A DNA stretch of 55,820 nucleotides from NCBI RefSeq assembly GCF_011682075.1, contig NZ_VSMK01000111.1:1-55820 (forward strand), in the 5' to 3' direction. Position 1 is the first letter of the stretch, and each line of letters begins with the position of its first letter. Shown in pieces: positions 17,608-26,379 of the stretch. The stretch is from Nitratidesulfovibrio liaohensis (GTDB lineage: Bacteria > Desulfobacterota > Desulfovibrionia > Desulfovibrionales > Desulfovibrionaceae). Both the position numbers and the translations under genes were made by a program. Below the pieces are notes generated by a model. The model was not told the origin of the DNA. It did not search any database and worked only from the letters and a program-made list of their open reading frames with translations.

Positions 17608-18614
17608 GCCGCCCTCCCCCGCGCGGTGTCCGGCTGTCCGGCCACCAGCGCCGTCAGCCGCACCAGCCCGGCGTACGCCCTTTGCAGCACCCACGCGATG
17701 CCCACGTTCATGCCCAGCACCAGCAGGGAGTCCAGATACGGATTGTCCGCCAGGGGCAGACGAAAATACGTGTGGATGATGTACAGGGGCAGCAGCAGAT
17801 CGCCGCACGCCGCCACCAGCCGGGTAGGCAACAGGGGGTGGATGCCGGTCAGGGCGAACCCCGTGGCCGCATACCCCGCCAGCCCGATGATGGCGTATGC
17901 CACCACCGGCTGGTGCCCGCTCAGGCTGTAACCCACCGCACCGGCAGCGCATGCGGCGGCCGCGAACAGGGCGGCGCGCCCGGCATTGCCGCCCCCGAAA
18001 CGCGCCAGCCAGAAGCCCGCCAGGAACCCCACGGAGGTGGACCATAACGAGTGGCCATACGGCGCGGCCACCTGCATCACGGCGGCCAGCGCGATGCCGC
18101 CCCCCAGCAGCAACCGCCCGCGCGCCGGGCTCGTCACCACCCTGCCGAGCCACGGATAGACGAGGTAGAACAACAACAGCAGCGTCATGAACCACTGGCC
18201 CGCGCCGAAGGGACTTTCATTGCCGAGGTGGAACCAGTTCAGAAATCCGTTGAGCCCGGCAAGGTTGAGCAACGTATCCAGAGTGAACAGTCCGCTGCGC
18301 CCCGTGACCAGGAAAACGCACCCCAGCACCGCGTTCAGGAACAGGAACAACCCGAACAGGCGCGACACCTTGCGCGTCCAGTACCCTTCCATCCTGTCCG
18401 GCGAGGGATAGCGCAACGTGGTGAAATAGCCGGACGTGGCGGTAAAGAAGAACAGGCCCACATCTCCCGGCACCCACCACAAACGCATGGGCAGCGTGTG
18501 CATGAGGGAAGCGCCCGGACCTTCCGCAAAAATGTGCCCGTAGCAGATGCACAGCAGAAACAGCAGCTTCAGCGCCTGCACCGTGGCATTTCTGTCTTGC
18601 GTCGCACGTGTCAT
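17604..18614 (-). CDS. Acyltransferase family 3 membrane protein
   Basis: Polytopic 336-aa membrane O-acyltransferase of the acyltransferase-3 (OafA/NodX) family. Visible: LKLLFLLCICYGHIFAEG with the membrane histidine, VPGDVGLFFFTATSGYF, then RKVSRLF and further membrane helices ending near residue 320. These enzymes add acetyl or succinyl groups to exported sugars. ATG 18614 follows AAGGAGTCGTT; an upstream TTG start is less likely. Operon position between an ATP-grasp gene and a DUF1624 gene supports a polysaccharide-tailoring role. Confidence 0.8.
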   Translation of the reverse strand: MTRATQDRNATVQALKLLFLLCICYGHIFAEGPGASLMHTLPMRLWWVPGDVGLFFFTATSGYFTTLRYPSPDRMEGYWTRKVSRLFGLFLFLNAVLGCVFLVTGRSGLFTLDTLLNLAGLNGFLNWFHLGNESPFGAGQWFMTLLLLFYLVYPWLGRVVTSPARGRLLLGGGIALAAVMQVAAPYGHSLWSTSVGFLAGFWLARFGGGNAGRAALFAAAACAAGAVGYSLSGHQPVVAYAIIGLAGYAATGFALTGIHPLLPTRLVAACGDLLLPLYIIHTYFRLPLADNPYLDSLLVLGMNVGIAWVLQRAYAGLVRLTALVAGQPDTARGRAA

Positions 18615-18670
18615 AACGACTCCTTCCGGCAACCCCCTCTATGATCGATCCAACGCGGTCGTTCCCCCGC

Positions 18671-19852
18671 TCATTCCCACTGGCCGCACAGCCCCTCGCC
18701 CGGCATGGGCATTCCCCAGGCCCGCCGCACCGCCTTCAACGCCTGCCCGCAACACCACGCCAGCATGGGCAGCGGGTCCGAAAGATCGAAATCGTCATAG
18801 GCAGCCGCTCGCCTGTGGCCACGCAACGCCTTGGCGAGAAAGGCCGCCTTGCCGCGCGCGTTCACGAACTGCGCACCAAGGCGCATGACATCTCCGCCCA
18901 GCCAGCGCGTGACCACGCCGGGCGCGGATTCCGGCACCCGGAAGTCCCGCTCGTTCTTCGCCAACTTGTAATAGTAGTAGGAAAAATCGATGCCGCGTGT
19001 CTGGCTGTGTGCCAGCGACCCCCAGAACCTGGGGTTGACGTCGATGAGAAAGGCCTTTCCACTGCCTGGCTCGACAATGAAATCCGCCTCGCACACGCCG
19101 GTCCAGGCCATGGCGTCGAGCAGGGTCCGCAGGCCTTGCTCCGCTGCCGGGCACGAAAACGATTCCCGCAACGTGCCCTGGCCGTAGGGCCACGGGTAGG
19201 CCTCGATCACGCGGTAGGTGTCGCAGGCCACCATTTTCCCGGTGTCGTACAGCATGGCGACGCACACGGTATCACCGTCCACCTTCCGCTGGGCCAGCCC
19301 GCCGCTGGCGGCCCGTTCATGGGCAAGCGCCCGCAGGCGGTCCGGCGTCGTCGCCTCTTCCACGGCCCACCCACCGCCGCCCTGCCGGGGCTTGACCACC
19401 TGCGGATACGCCATCCCGTCGGCCATGCCGGGTGATGCCAGCACGGCGGCCAGGGACACGGTTTCCGGCATGGGCACCCCCAGGCGGTTCGCCAGCGTCC
19501 GCAGCGACTCCTTGTCGTGCAGTTCCACCAGGGCGCGATATCCTGCCAGGCACAATCCCACGCGGGAGGGCAGGCGGTCACGGTGGCGGGCAACCATGTA
19601 CGTTTCCTCCAGCACCGGGACCAGCACGTCGATGCGCTCCTGCTCGACAAGCCGCACCAGATCGTCGATGAAACCATGTTCGTCGACGAAGGGCGAAACA
19701 TACCGGGCCGTCCCCACCGCATGCCGCGAATGGAAGGACATGGCATGCGGCTGGGCATCCGCCACCACCACCTCCACCCCGCGACGGGCCAGGCTCTTGC
19801 AGATGTTGTAGGCAACGCGCGTTCTTGCGGATGTGACCAGCGCCCGTCCCAT
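18671..19852 (-). CDS. ATP-grasp carboxylate-amine ligase (copy 2)
   Basis: 393-aa ATP-grasp ligase, paralogue of the protein at 15284. Seen: MGRALVTSARTRVAYNICKSL at the N-terminus, GFIDDLVRLVEQERIDVLVP, nucleotide-binding stretches PQVVKPRQGGGGWAVEE and AQRKVDGDTVCVAML, and the metal-binding CEADFIVEPGSGKAFLIDVN with PRFWGS. ATG 19852 has CGGAGGA 6 bases upstream and starts 2 bases after the stop of the upstream gene. Likely joins an amino acid or amine to a carboxylate during polysaccharide or side-product tailoring; the exact substrates cannot be told. Confidence 0.8.
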   Translation of the reverse strand: MGRALVTSARTRVAYNICKSLARRGVEVVVADAQPHAMSFHSRHAVGTARYVSPFVDEHGFIDDLVRLVEQERIDVLVPVLEETYMVARHRDRLPSRVGLCLAGYRALVELHDKESLRTLANRLGVPMPETVSLAAVLASPGMADGMAYPQVVKPRQGGGGWAVEEATTPDRLRALAHERAASGGLAQRKVDGDTVCVAMLYDTGKMVACDTYRVIEAYPWPYGQGTLRESFSCPAAEQGLRTLLDAMAWTGVCEADFIVEPGSGKAFLIDVNPRFWGSLAHSQTRGIDFSYYYYKLAKNERDFRVPESAPGVVTRWLGGDVMRLGAQFVNARGKAAFLAKALRGHRRAAAYDDFDLSDPLPMLAWCCGQALKAVRRAWGMPMPGEGLCGQWE

Positions 19853-19854
19853 GA

Positions 19855-22197
19855 CTATTCCTCCGGAAGGATCGGCCCGGACCACACGCCCCCGCCGAAC
19901 GTCGTGACGATCATGCGCTTGCGGTCCGCCGGATCGAACGTGACTCCGGTGATGGCGGCGAAGGGAAAACCGGCGAAATGCCGCCAGGATTCCCCGCCGT
20001 CCCTACTGTAGAGCAGCCCGTGCAGGGTTGTTCCCGCATAGATCAGCCGGGGGTTGTCCGGGTGCACCACCACCGCCATGGTGTGGTCGAAGCTGTCGCC
20101 GCCCGCCGCCTGCATGATGCCCTTGTCGCTGAGCACCTGCTTCCAGCTTCTGCCGCCGTCGGCAGTCTTGTACACGCCGCCCTCCAGCCAGTGGCCCGGC
20201 GCCGTGGCCGCGGAAACGTAGATGACGCGGGCATCGACGGGATCGAACGCCAGGTTGGTGGCCCACCAGGCCAGCGGGCTGCCCGCCGTGAGGTTCTGCC
20301 AGGTGTCACCGCCATCGGGCGACTTCCACAGCCCTCCGGGGATGGTGAAGTTGGTGCCCTTGCCGCTGATGCCGGTGATCAGGCAATACAGCTCGCGCGT
20401 TGCCGGATGGATGCGCAGTCTGTACACATGCAGGTTGCCCGACGTGCCGAGGCCCCGGCTCGCGGTGCGCCAGCTTCTGCCGCCGTCCACCGACTTGTAG
20501 ACACCGGCCCTGTCGTCATCCCCTTCGCCGTAAAGCCCGGCGTACAACACCCGGGCCGCGGGCGGGGACCGATCGTCCAGCGCCACGGTGGTGCAGGTCT
20601 GGCTGGGCAGTGCCTCCCCGCCCTTGGGGTCGTAAGGCACCCGCCACGTGGCCCCGTGGTCGTCGCTTGCCACCACGCCGCCCATGGCGTGAATGGCGAA
20701 CTTCATGTTGGTGGGGAACAGTTCCTGAGCATGGGGAATGTCATGCCGCATGCTGGCGGCGGCGTACATGCGGCCGGGCGTGGCCGGGTCGAACACCACG
20801 TCGTAGAAGGTGTTGGTCCACGGCGACCCCTTGGCCGACCACGTCCAGGAACGTCCCTGGTTCACCGAGCGCGCGAAACCTATGTCCGTATAGGCAATGT
20901 ACTGGCGTTGCGGGTCGTGGGGGTCGTGCAGGTATGCCCAGGCGCTGGTCACCTCCAGCCCGATGGAACTCAGCACCGGCGCCGCGCCGCCATCCGCGGC
21001 ATGCTGCACGGCCGACATGGCCTGCTGCCATGATTCTCCGCCATCGCGGCTGACGTACAGGTCGCCCTGCGTCGCCAGCAGCAGCAGGCCATCGCCCGCC
21101 GGATTCACGGCCAGCGGGTTGGAGGTGAAATAGTAGCCCCATCCCAGTTGCGTCTGCACCCAGGAACGCTCGACGTTGGTGCCGAAGCTCACCTTGTCCC
21201 ACGGCATCGCCATGCGGAAGCACTTGTCCCAGGTCCTGCCGCCGTCGGTGGTGCGCAAGAGCTGCTTGTGCGCCACGCCATTGGTCTGTGCCGCGTAGGC
21301 CACGTCGGTCTGGCCGGGAGCCATGGCCAGATGCCGTTCGTTCTCGAACCCGGCCTTGCCCCTGCTCCAGCTTTGCCCCCCGTCCGTGGACCGCATGATG
21401 CCGACCCCCTCCACGGAGGCCAGCAGGACCATTCCCTTCGCGTCCATGCCGCCAGCAAGCGACGCGACCCGCCCCCCCACCGACGGCTGTCCGCCCGGCG
21501 CGGCGGTCTTCCAGGTTCGCCCCCCGTCCGGACTGGCCAGGAACTCGCCGTTCCTGACGAAGGTGTACAGCCAACCACCCAGCGCCACGATCTCGCTGCT
21601 GCCGCCATCGATCACCTGACGCCAGGCACCCGGCTGGCCGCTGGCGGAAAATTCGCCACGCCACACGGCATCCTGCGTGCTGGCAAGCAGCGCATCGGGC
21701 GATCCCGGCACAGCGGCAAGACGCGTGACAGGCGCATTTTTCCATGGGCCTTCGGGCTGCGTCCGCCAGGTCTTTCCGCCGTCATCGCTCACGGTGACCC
21801 GGTTCCGCTGCGTGATCCAGGCAATGCGGCCAGGAAAATGCGCCATGGGCGGAGAAACCTGCGTGAACTGCAGCCCCTGGCGGTACGGAATCAGCCGCCA
21901 GCTTCCACCACCGTCCTCGGACCGGTACACCCCACCCATGTCCGACGCCACGAACACCAACCTGGCGTCGTACGGAGAAATCGACGGCACATACATGCCC
22001 CCGCCTCCCCCCGGCCCCCGGGGCTGGAAGCCGCTCCGGACATCCTCCTCGGCAGCCGCCGAAGGCATGGCGGGCGCCAGCGCAAGAAGCAGCGCAAAAA
22101 ACAGCCCCGACAAGGCGCGAATTGCCCGGCGCGCCCCGTGCCACCCGGACGTGTCGGGACCCGTCGCGACGTGGGTGCTGGCGTTGGCGAACGACAT
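19855..22197 (-). CDS. Secreted Asp-box (BNR) beta-propeller protein, sortilin/GH74-like
   Basis: Exported protein of 780 aa. A basic N-region of about 28 residues precedes a hydrophobic core and cleavage after PSAAA near residue 50. The rest is a repeat protein with about twelve Asp-box motifs of the type S-x-D-G-G-x-(S/T)-W, for example SEDGGGSWR, SDDGGKTWR, SPDGGRTWK, STDGGQSWS, TTDGGRTWD, SRDGGESWQ and SVDGGRSWR, as in sialidases, xyloglucanases (GH74) and sortilin propellers. It probably binds or cleaves a glycan in the periplasm or outside. ATG 22197 has AGGAGG 7 bases before it. It starts 74 bases after prsR. Confidence 0.8.
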   Translation of the reverse strand: MSFANASTHVATGPDTSGWHGARRAIRALSGLFFALLLALAPAMPSAAAEEDVRSGFQPRGPGGGGGMYVPSISPYDARLVFVASDMGGVYRSEDGGGSWRLIPYRQGLQFTQVSPPMAHFPGRIAWITQRNRVTVSDDGGKTWRTQPEGPWKNAPVTRLAAVPGSPDALLASTQDAVWRGEFSASGQPGAWRQVIDGGSSEIVALGGWLYTFVRNGEFLASPDGGRTWKTAAPGGQPSVGGRVASLAGGMDAKGMVLLASVEGVGIMRSTDGGQSWSRGKAGFENERHLAMAPGQTDVAYAAQTNGVAHKQLLRTTDGGRTWDKCFRMAMPWDKVSFGTNVERSWVQTQLGWGYYFTSNPLAVNPAGDGLLLLATQGDLYVSRDGGESWQQAMSAVQHAADGGAAPVLSSIGLEVTSAWAYLHDPHDPQRQYIAYTDIGFARSVNQGRSWTWSAKGSPWTNTFYDVVFDPATPGRMYAAASMRHDIPHAQELFPTNMKFAIHAMGGVVASDDHGATWRVPYDPKGGEALPSQTCTTVALDDRSPPAARVLYAGLYGEGDDDRAGVYKSVDGGRSWRTASRGLGTSGNLHVYRLRIHPATRELYCLITGISGKGTNFTIPGGLWKSPDGGDTWQNLTAGSPLAWWATNLAFDPVDARVIYVSAATAPGHWLEGGVYKTADGGRSWKQVLSDKGIMQAAGGDSFDHTMAVVVHPDNPRLIYAGTTLHGLLYSRDGGESWRHFAGFPFAAITGVTFDPADRKRMIVTTFGGGVWSGPILPEE

Positions 22198-22271
22198 GGT
22201 GTGCCTCCTGGGCGGCCTTGCCGGGACCGGCTGTCCGTATCCCTCGTTTTCTCCGTTGACCGGACGGGACG

Positions 22272-23633
22272 TCATATCTCTATGCCGTGCTTGCGCAGCA
22301 GGTCGTAAAAAGTAGGACGGCTGACCCCGATGGTCTGTGATGCCTGCACGATGTTGCCGGAGCATTTTTCCAGCGCGGCCAGCACGATGTCCCGCTCCAG
22401 GGCGTTGCGCGCCTCCTTCAGGGTGCCTTCCGGACGCGGCTGGGCGGGTGCCTCTGCGGGCATGGCGTCGTCAAACCCCAGATCGGCCGGTGAAATGTGC
22501 TGGCCGCTGGCGAAAATGACCGCCCGCCGCACCTTGTTTTCCAGCTCGCGCACGTTGCCCGGCCAGTTGTGGCGCAGCATGGTCTGTGTGGCCGCTGGCG
22601 AAAGCGTCTTGACCTGGTGGTTGCCCTCCCTTGCGAAACGCTCCAGGAAATGCTGGGCAAGCAGCAGGATATCGTCGCCACGCGTGCGCAGAGGCGGCAA
22701 CACGACGGGTACGACGCCTATGCGGTAGTACAGGTCTTCACGGAACCTCCCGGAGGCGATTTCGGACTGGATGTCGCGGTTGGTCGCGGCCACTATGCGT
22801 GCGTCCACCCGGATGTCCTTGCGCCCGCCTACCCGCTGGATCACCATTTCCTGCAGAAACCGCAGCAGCTTGACCTGAAGGTTGGGGGGCAGTTCCCCTA
22901 TTTCGTCCAGGAACAGGGTGCCATTGTCCGCGTATTCCACCTTGCCCTGCACACGTTGCGTGGCACCGGTGAACGCGCCCTTCTCGTACCCGAAGAATTC
23001 CGCCTCCAGCAGGTTGTCCGGAATGGCGCCGCAGTTGATGGCCACGAACGGCATGGACGTGCGGCGGCTGAAGGCGTGTATGGCCCGGGCCACCAGTTCC
23101 TTGCCAGTGCCGGATTCGCCGGTGACCAGCACCGGCACGTCCGAGGCCGCCACCTTGTTGATGGTCTCGAATACCGCGAGCATGGCGGGGCATTGTCCCA
23201 CTATGCCCTGGCATTCCCCCTGCCGCTTCACGGGCGCGCCGACATTGTCGCGCAGGCCATGCAGGAAGAACGCCCTGCTGATGACGATCTTCAGCACTTC
23301 CAGGTCGGCGGGCTTGTGGCAGAAGTCATAGGCCCCCCCCTGTATGGCCCGCAGGGCGTTCTCCACATCGTGGTGCCCGGTCACGACGATGACCTGCACG
23401 CGCGGATCCTGCTTCAGCAGCGCGTCCAGCGCCCGAAAGCCTTCGGACGTGCCCTCGGCGTCCGGCGGCAGGCCAAGGTCCAGCGTCACCACGGCTGGCG
23501 AATGCCCGCGCTGCAGGGCAAGCGCCTCTTCCGTGGAGCCGGCCAGATAGAGCGGGTACGGCTCCTTGGACAGGCCCCAGCGCAACTGCTTGCGCACGTC
23601 TTCGTTGTCATCGATGATAAGCAGGCCAGGCAT
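22272..23633 (-). CDS. prsR: PEP-CTERM system response regulator PrsR (sigma-54 activator)
   Basis: NtrC-type activator, 453 aa. Receiver domain 1-120 with phospho-acceptor Asp52 (VVTLDLGLP) and VVTGHHD; AAA+ domain with Walker A GESGTGKE at 172-179, the sigma-54 contact loop GAFTGA at 219-224, Walker B GTLFLDEIGELP and the sensor GNVRELEN; C-terminal FIS-type helix-turn-helix (IVQASQTIGVSRPTFYDLL). This matches PrsR, partner of PrsK in exosortase loci. It should activate the sigma-54 promoters seen at 48573, 49709, 49816 and 53052. ATG 23633 follows AAAGGAAAGCGAC. Confidence 0.93.
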   Translation of the reverse strand: MPGLLIIDDNEDVRKQLRWGLSKEPYPLYLAGSTEEALALQRGHSPAVVTLDLGLPPDAEGTSEGFRALDALLKQDPRVQVIVVTGHHDVENALRAIQGGAYDFCHKPADLEVLKIVISRAFFLHGLRDNVGAPVKRQGECQGIVGQCPAMLAVFETINKVAASDVPVLVTGESGTGKELVARAIHAFSRRTSMPFVAINCGAIPDNLLEAEFFGYEKGAFTGATQRVQGKVEYADNGTLFLDEIGELPPNLQVKLLRFLQEMVIQRVGGRKDIRVDARIVAATNRDIQSEIASGRFREDLYYRIGVVPVVLPPLRTRGDDILLLAQHFLERFAREGNHQVKTLSPAATQTMLRHNWPGNVRELENKVRRAVIFASGQHISPADLGFDDAMPAEAPAQPRPEGTLKEARNALERDIVLAALEKCSGNIVQASQTIGVSRPTFYDLLRKHGIEI

Positions 23634-23714
23634 GTCGCTTTCCTTTCACCCGAAGGCCGCGGCGCCGGTTTTCCGTGAACCCGGCGGCCCCGGTATTTCC
23701 CTTTTTCCCAACAG

Positions 23715-24344
23715 TCATCGCGGCAGGAACAGGCGCAACTGCGGGTATAACTGGGCAATGAAGGCAGCCACGTCCGCGTCGGCTCCTTCGGCCTGGTGCA
23801 CCGGAACATCCAGCCGGATGAACGCGGCATCCCTGCGGCCATACAGAACGGCGTTGCGCAATTCGGCGAGCTTCAGGTCCATGTCGTCGGTCATCGTCTC
23901 GCCCCGCACCTCGTACCAGTAATAGTAGACAGACCCCTCGGCCTCCTTGGCGTACGTGGCCCTGACGAGTTGCACGGCACCCGCCGGGGTCGGCACGTCC
24001 ATACGGGCCGAATCGACCTGCAACCAACCGGCACCGGGCAGGCAGTTGCGCGGCGAATGTATGGCGCCCGCGCCCTTGCCCCCGCCATGAAACCCCACGT
24101 AAAGGCCGATCCTGCGCCCGGCGCCGTTCGTATACAGGCGCACCAGATAATCCGTGGGACGCAGCACGGCCATCGTCTCGCTGTCGAAGAACACCTGCCC
24201 CGTACTGCGCCACTCGCCCAGCGCGAGCGGAAAATCACTCAGGGCCCGTTGCGGCAGCACGGCAGATTCGACACGGGCATGACTGACGTAAGCGCCAGCG
24301 GCAAGAAACAGGAGCACCACCAACACCCTGATGCGCATCTGCAT
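23715..24344 (-). CDS. epsI: EpsI family exosortase-associated protein
   Basis: 209-aa protein with one N-terminal membrane segment (VLVVLLFLAAGAYV) and the EpsI domain. The conserved core IHSPRNCLPGAGW (His96, Cys101) is present. EpsI occurs either fused to the C-terminus of exosortases or as the next gene; here it is separate. The ATG at 24344 abuts the stop of the exosortase gene, with AAAGGAG just ahead; ATG 24338 is a close alternative. Its exact job is not settled in the family; it works with the exosortase at the membrane. Confidence 0.88.
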   Translation of the reverse strand: MQMRIRVLVVLLFLAAGAYVSHARVESAVLPQRALSDFPLALGEWRSTGQVFFDSETMAVLRPTDYLVRLYTNGAGRRIGLYVGFHGGGKGAGAIHSPRNCLPGAGWLQVDSARMDVPTPAGAVQLVRATYAKEAEGSVYYYWYEVRGETMTDDMDLKLAELRNAVLYGRRDAAFIRLDVPVHQAEGADADVAAFIAQLYPQLRLFLPR

Positions 24345-25199
24345 TCACTCCTTTCCGACCTGGTCCTGATGGAAGCGCCCCAAGGCAATGCCCAGACCCC
24401 CGGTGAAGGCCATGGCCACGGCGAAAACGACCATCCCTTCGAATTCATGAAAGAAGCCGCTTGCCGCGCCAGCCCCCATGTACCAGGACAGCACACCCGT
24501 GACGAAAACACGAAGGGTGTTGGCGGCAACGGCAATGGGCACGGTGGCCAGCACCAGCACCCAGCGCCGCCACCCGGCCGGAAGGAACAGGAAGGCGAAG
24601 GCCGTCCCCAGCGCAGCCAGGCTCATGAGGGAACGCAGGCCACTGCAGGCGTCCACCACCTCGAGCGTTATGTTGGGAAAAATGATCACGTTGCCCTCCC
24701 GCAGCACCGGAAGCCCCATGAGGCGGATGCCGCCCGTTGCGACGGCGGACACCAAGCCCTTCAACGGCAGGGCCAGGGCGTCGTAAACGGTGTACGGCAG
24801 GGGCACCATGAACAGCAGGTACGCCACCGGAAAACGCAAGAGGCGGAACACCTCGGTCCCGTAAAGATAGAGTATCGTTCCGGCCAGCAGCACCACCAGC
24901 GAGGCCCGCGACGTGAACAGTTCCAGCGTCACCGAGCCGAACAGCAGCAGCACAAGTCCAAGCCCCAGCAGCGGGAGTCCCCAAAGGGACGGGGTGACCC
25001 CGGCTTCGCGCAGTTGCGGCCACCTGCGCCATGCAAACCACGCTGACAGGCACGGCACCAGGAACCCGTGCGAATAGTTGGGGTCAAAGCTCCAGTCGCC
25101 CACCATGCGCATGACGATGGCGTGGTAGACCACGACGAACATGGCGAGAACCGGCACGAAATGCAGCGGGTGCTGGCGGAACGCGGCGGCAAGCGTCAT
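24345..25199 (-). CDS. xrtA: Exosortase (XrtA-type), PEP-CTERM sorting transpeptidase
   Basis: Polytopic inner-membrane protease/transpeptidase of 284 aa, about eight membrane helices. The three catalytic residues of the family are visible: Cys185 in VVDACSGLRSL, Arg230 in ANTLRVFVTG and His251 in GFFHEFEG. NYSHGFLVP near the N-terminus is also conserved. It should cut the PEP-CTERM tails of the two proteins encoded at 53127 and 54118 and pass them to the envelope. Assignment to the XrtA group rests on the complete exopolysaccharide locus and PrsK/PrsR around it; the sequence alone would only say exosortase. Start preceded by AGGGAG at good spacing. Confidence 0.92.
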   Translation of the reverse strand: MTLAAAFRQHPLHFVPVLAMFVVVYHAIVMRMVGDWSFDPNYSHGFLVPCLSAWFAWRRWPQLREAGVTPSLWGLPLLGLGLVLLLFGSVTLELFTSRASLVVLLAGTILYLYGTEVFRLLRFPVAYLLFMVPLPYTVYDALALPLKGLVSAVATGGIRLMGLPVLREGNVIIFPNITLEVVDACSGLRSLMSLAALGTAFAFLFLPAGWRRWVLVLATVPIAVAANTLRVFVTGVLSWYMGAGAASGFFHEFEGMVVFAVAMAFTGGLGIALGRFHQDQVGKE

Positions 25200-25263
25200 G
25201 GGCGGCTCCCTGTCGGTGCGGCCTGCGCATGCTGCCCACGCGCCACTCTCCTGCTGTGCGTTG

Positions 25264-26379
25264 TCATGTGTGCGCCTCCCCGACGCCGTACAGAGTCAGA
25301 TAGCCGCGCAACATGGCTTCGTCGCTGCAACGCGAGCGGACCATTTCCATGGCCTTCTCGCGCATGGCCTGCCTGTGCGCCGGATTGTCGGCCATCCAGC
25401 GCATGGCCGAGGCCAGGGCCTGCACGTCATGCGGGGGCACCACGCGGGCCGTCTCGCCATCCGTCACCAATTCCCCGATGCCGCCCACTTCGGTCGTCAC
25501 CACGGGAATGCCGCAGGCCATCGCCTCCAGTACGGCCACCGGCATGCCCTCGTACCGGGACGACAGGACGAAGACATCCATCGCGCGCAGCAATTCGGGA
25601 ATGTCACGCCGCGTGCCGGTGAAATGCACGGCCCCTTCAAGCCCGAGTTCACCACACAGGCGTTCCGCCTCGTCGCGCCGCTCACCGTCGCCCACGAGCA
25701 GCAGGCGTGCGTCCGGATGGGTGGCCCGAACGGCGGCAAAGGCCCGCAACAGGCCCGGATGGTCCTTGGCATCACAGAACCGGGCCACGTTTCCGTAGAC
25801 CAGGCCACCTTCCGCCCAGCCCGGGGGCAGTTCCGCCACCTGTTCCCCTGGCCCGGCGGGCGAGAAACGCACGGTATCCACCCCGTTGCGGATCACCCGC
25901 AGCCGATGAGGGGCAACACCCAGCACATCGACCATATAGTTGCGCAATGTTTCCGTGACGCACGAAATGCCCCCCAGAAACGGCGCCAGCAGCCGCACCA
26001 GCAGCCGGGCGCGAGGCTGCGTCTCGAAACCGTGCGTCGCATGCTCGGTGTAGACCAGCCGCACACCGGTGAGCCACGCCGCCGGGACCGCCCATTGCAA
26101 CAGATAGGAGTCCTGCGCGTGCAGAATGTCCACCTTTTCGCGGCGCAGCAGGGCGGCAAGCCGCGCGATGCCCGTCAGCCTCGGCCTTCCGATGACGTCC
26201 AGCGTGCGCCAGGCAAGGCCCCGGGCCTCTATTTCGGGCACAAGCGGCCCCTCCCCGCCGAACAGGCCGCAGACCGTCCCCCGCACATGGGGACTCGCCT
26301 TCTCCAGCGTGGTCAGGGCAAGCCGCTCCGCGCCCCCCGGGAACATCCGGAAGATGAGCTGCATCACATGGGGTTTCAT
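25264..26379 (-). CDS. Glycosyltransferase family 4
   Basis: 371-aa GT-B glycosyltransferase. The N-terminal acceptor domain carries FRMFPGGAERL and VDILHAQDSYLLQW; the donor domain carries NGVDTVRFSP, VGDGERRDE and the GT4 signature SSRYEGMPVAVLEAMACGIPVV with the nucleotide-sugar glutamates. It should add a sugar to the lipid-linked repeat unit on the cytoplasmic side. ATG 26379 overlaps the stop of the preceding acetyltransferase gene (ATGA). A 64-base gap separates it from the exosortase gene. Confidence 0.88.
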   Translation of the reverse strand: MKPHVMQLIFRMFPGGAERLALTTLEKASPHVRGTVCGLFGGEGPLVPEIEARGLAWRTLDVIGRPRLTGIARLAALLRREKVDILHAQDSYLLQWAVPAAWLTGVRLVYTEHATHGFETQPRARLLVRLLAPFLGGISCVTETLRNYMVDVLGVAPHRLRVIRNGVDTVRFSPAGPGEQVAELPPGWAEGGLVYGNVARFCDAKDHPGLLRAFAAVRATHPDARLLLVGDGERRDEAERLCGELGLEGAVHFTGTRRDIPELLRAMDVFVLSSRYEGMPVAVLEAMACGIPVVTTEVGGIGELVTDGETARVVPPHDVQALASAMRWMADNPAHRQAMREKAMEMVRSRCSDEAMLRGYLTLYGVGEAHT

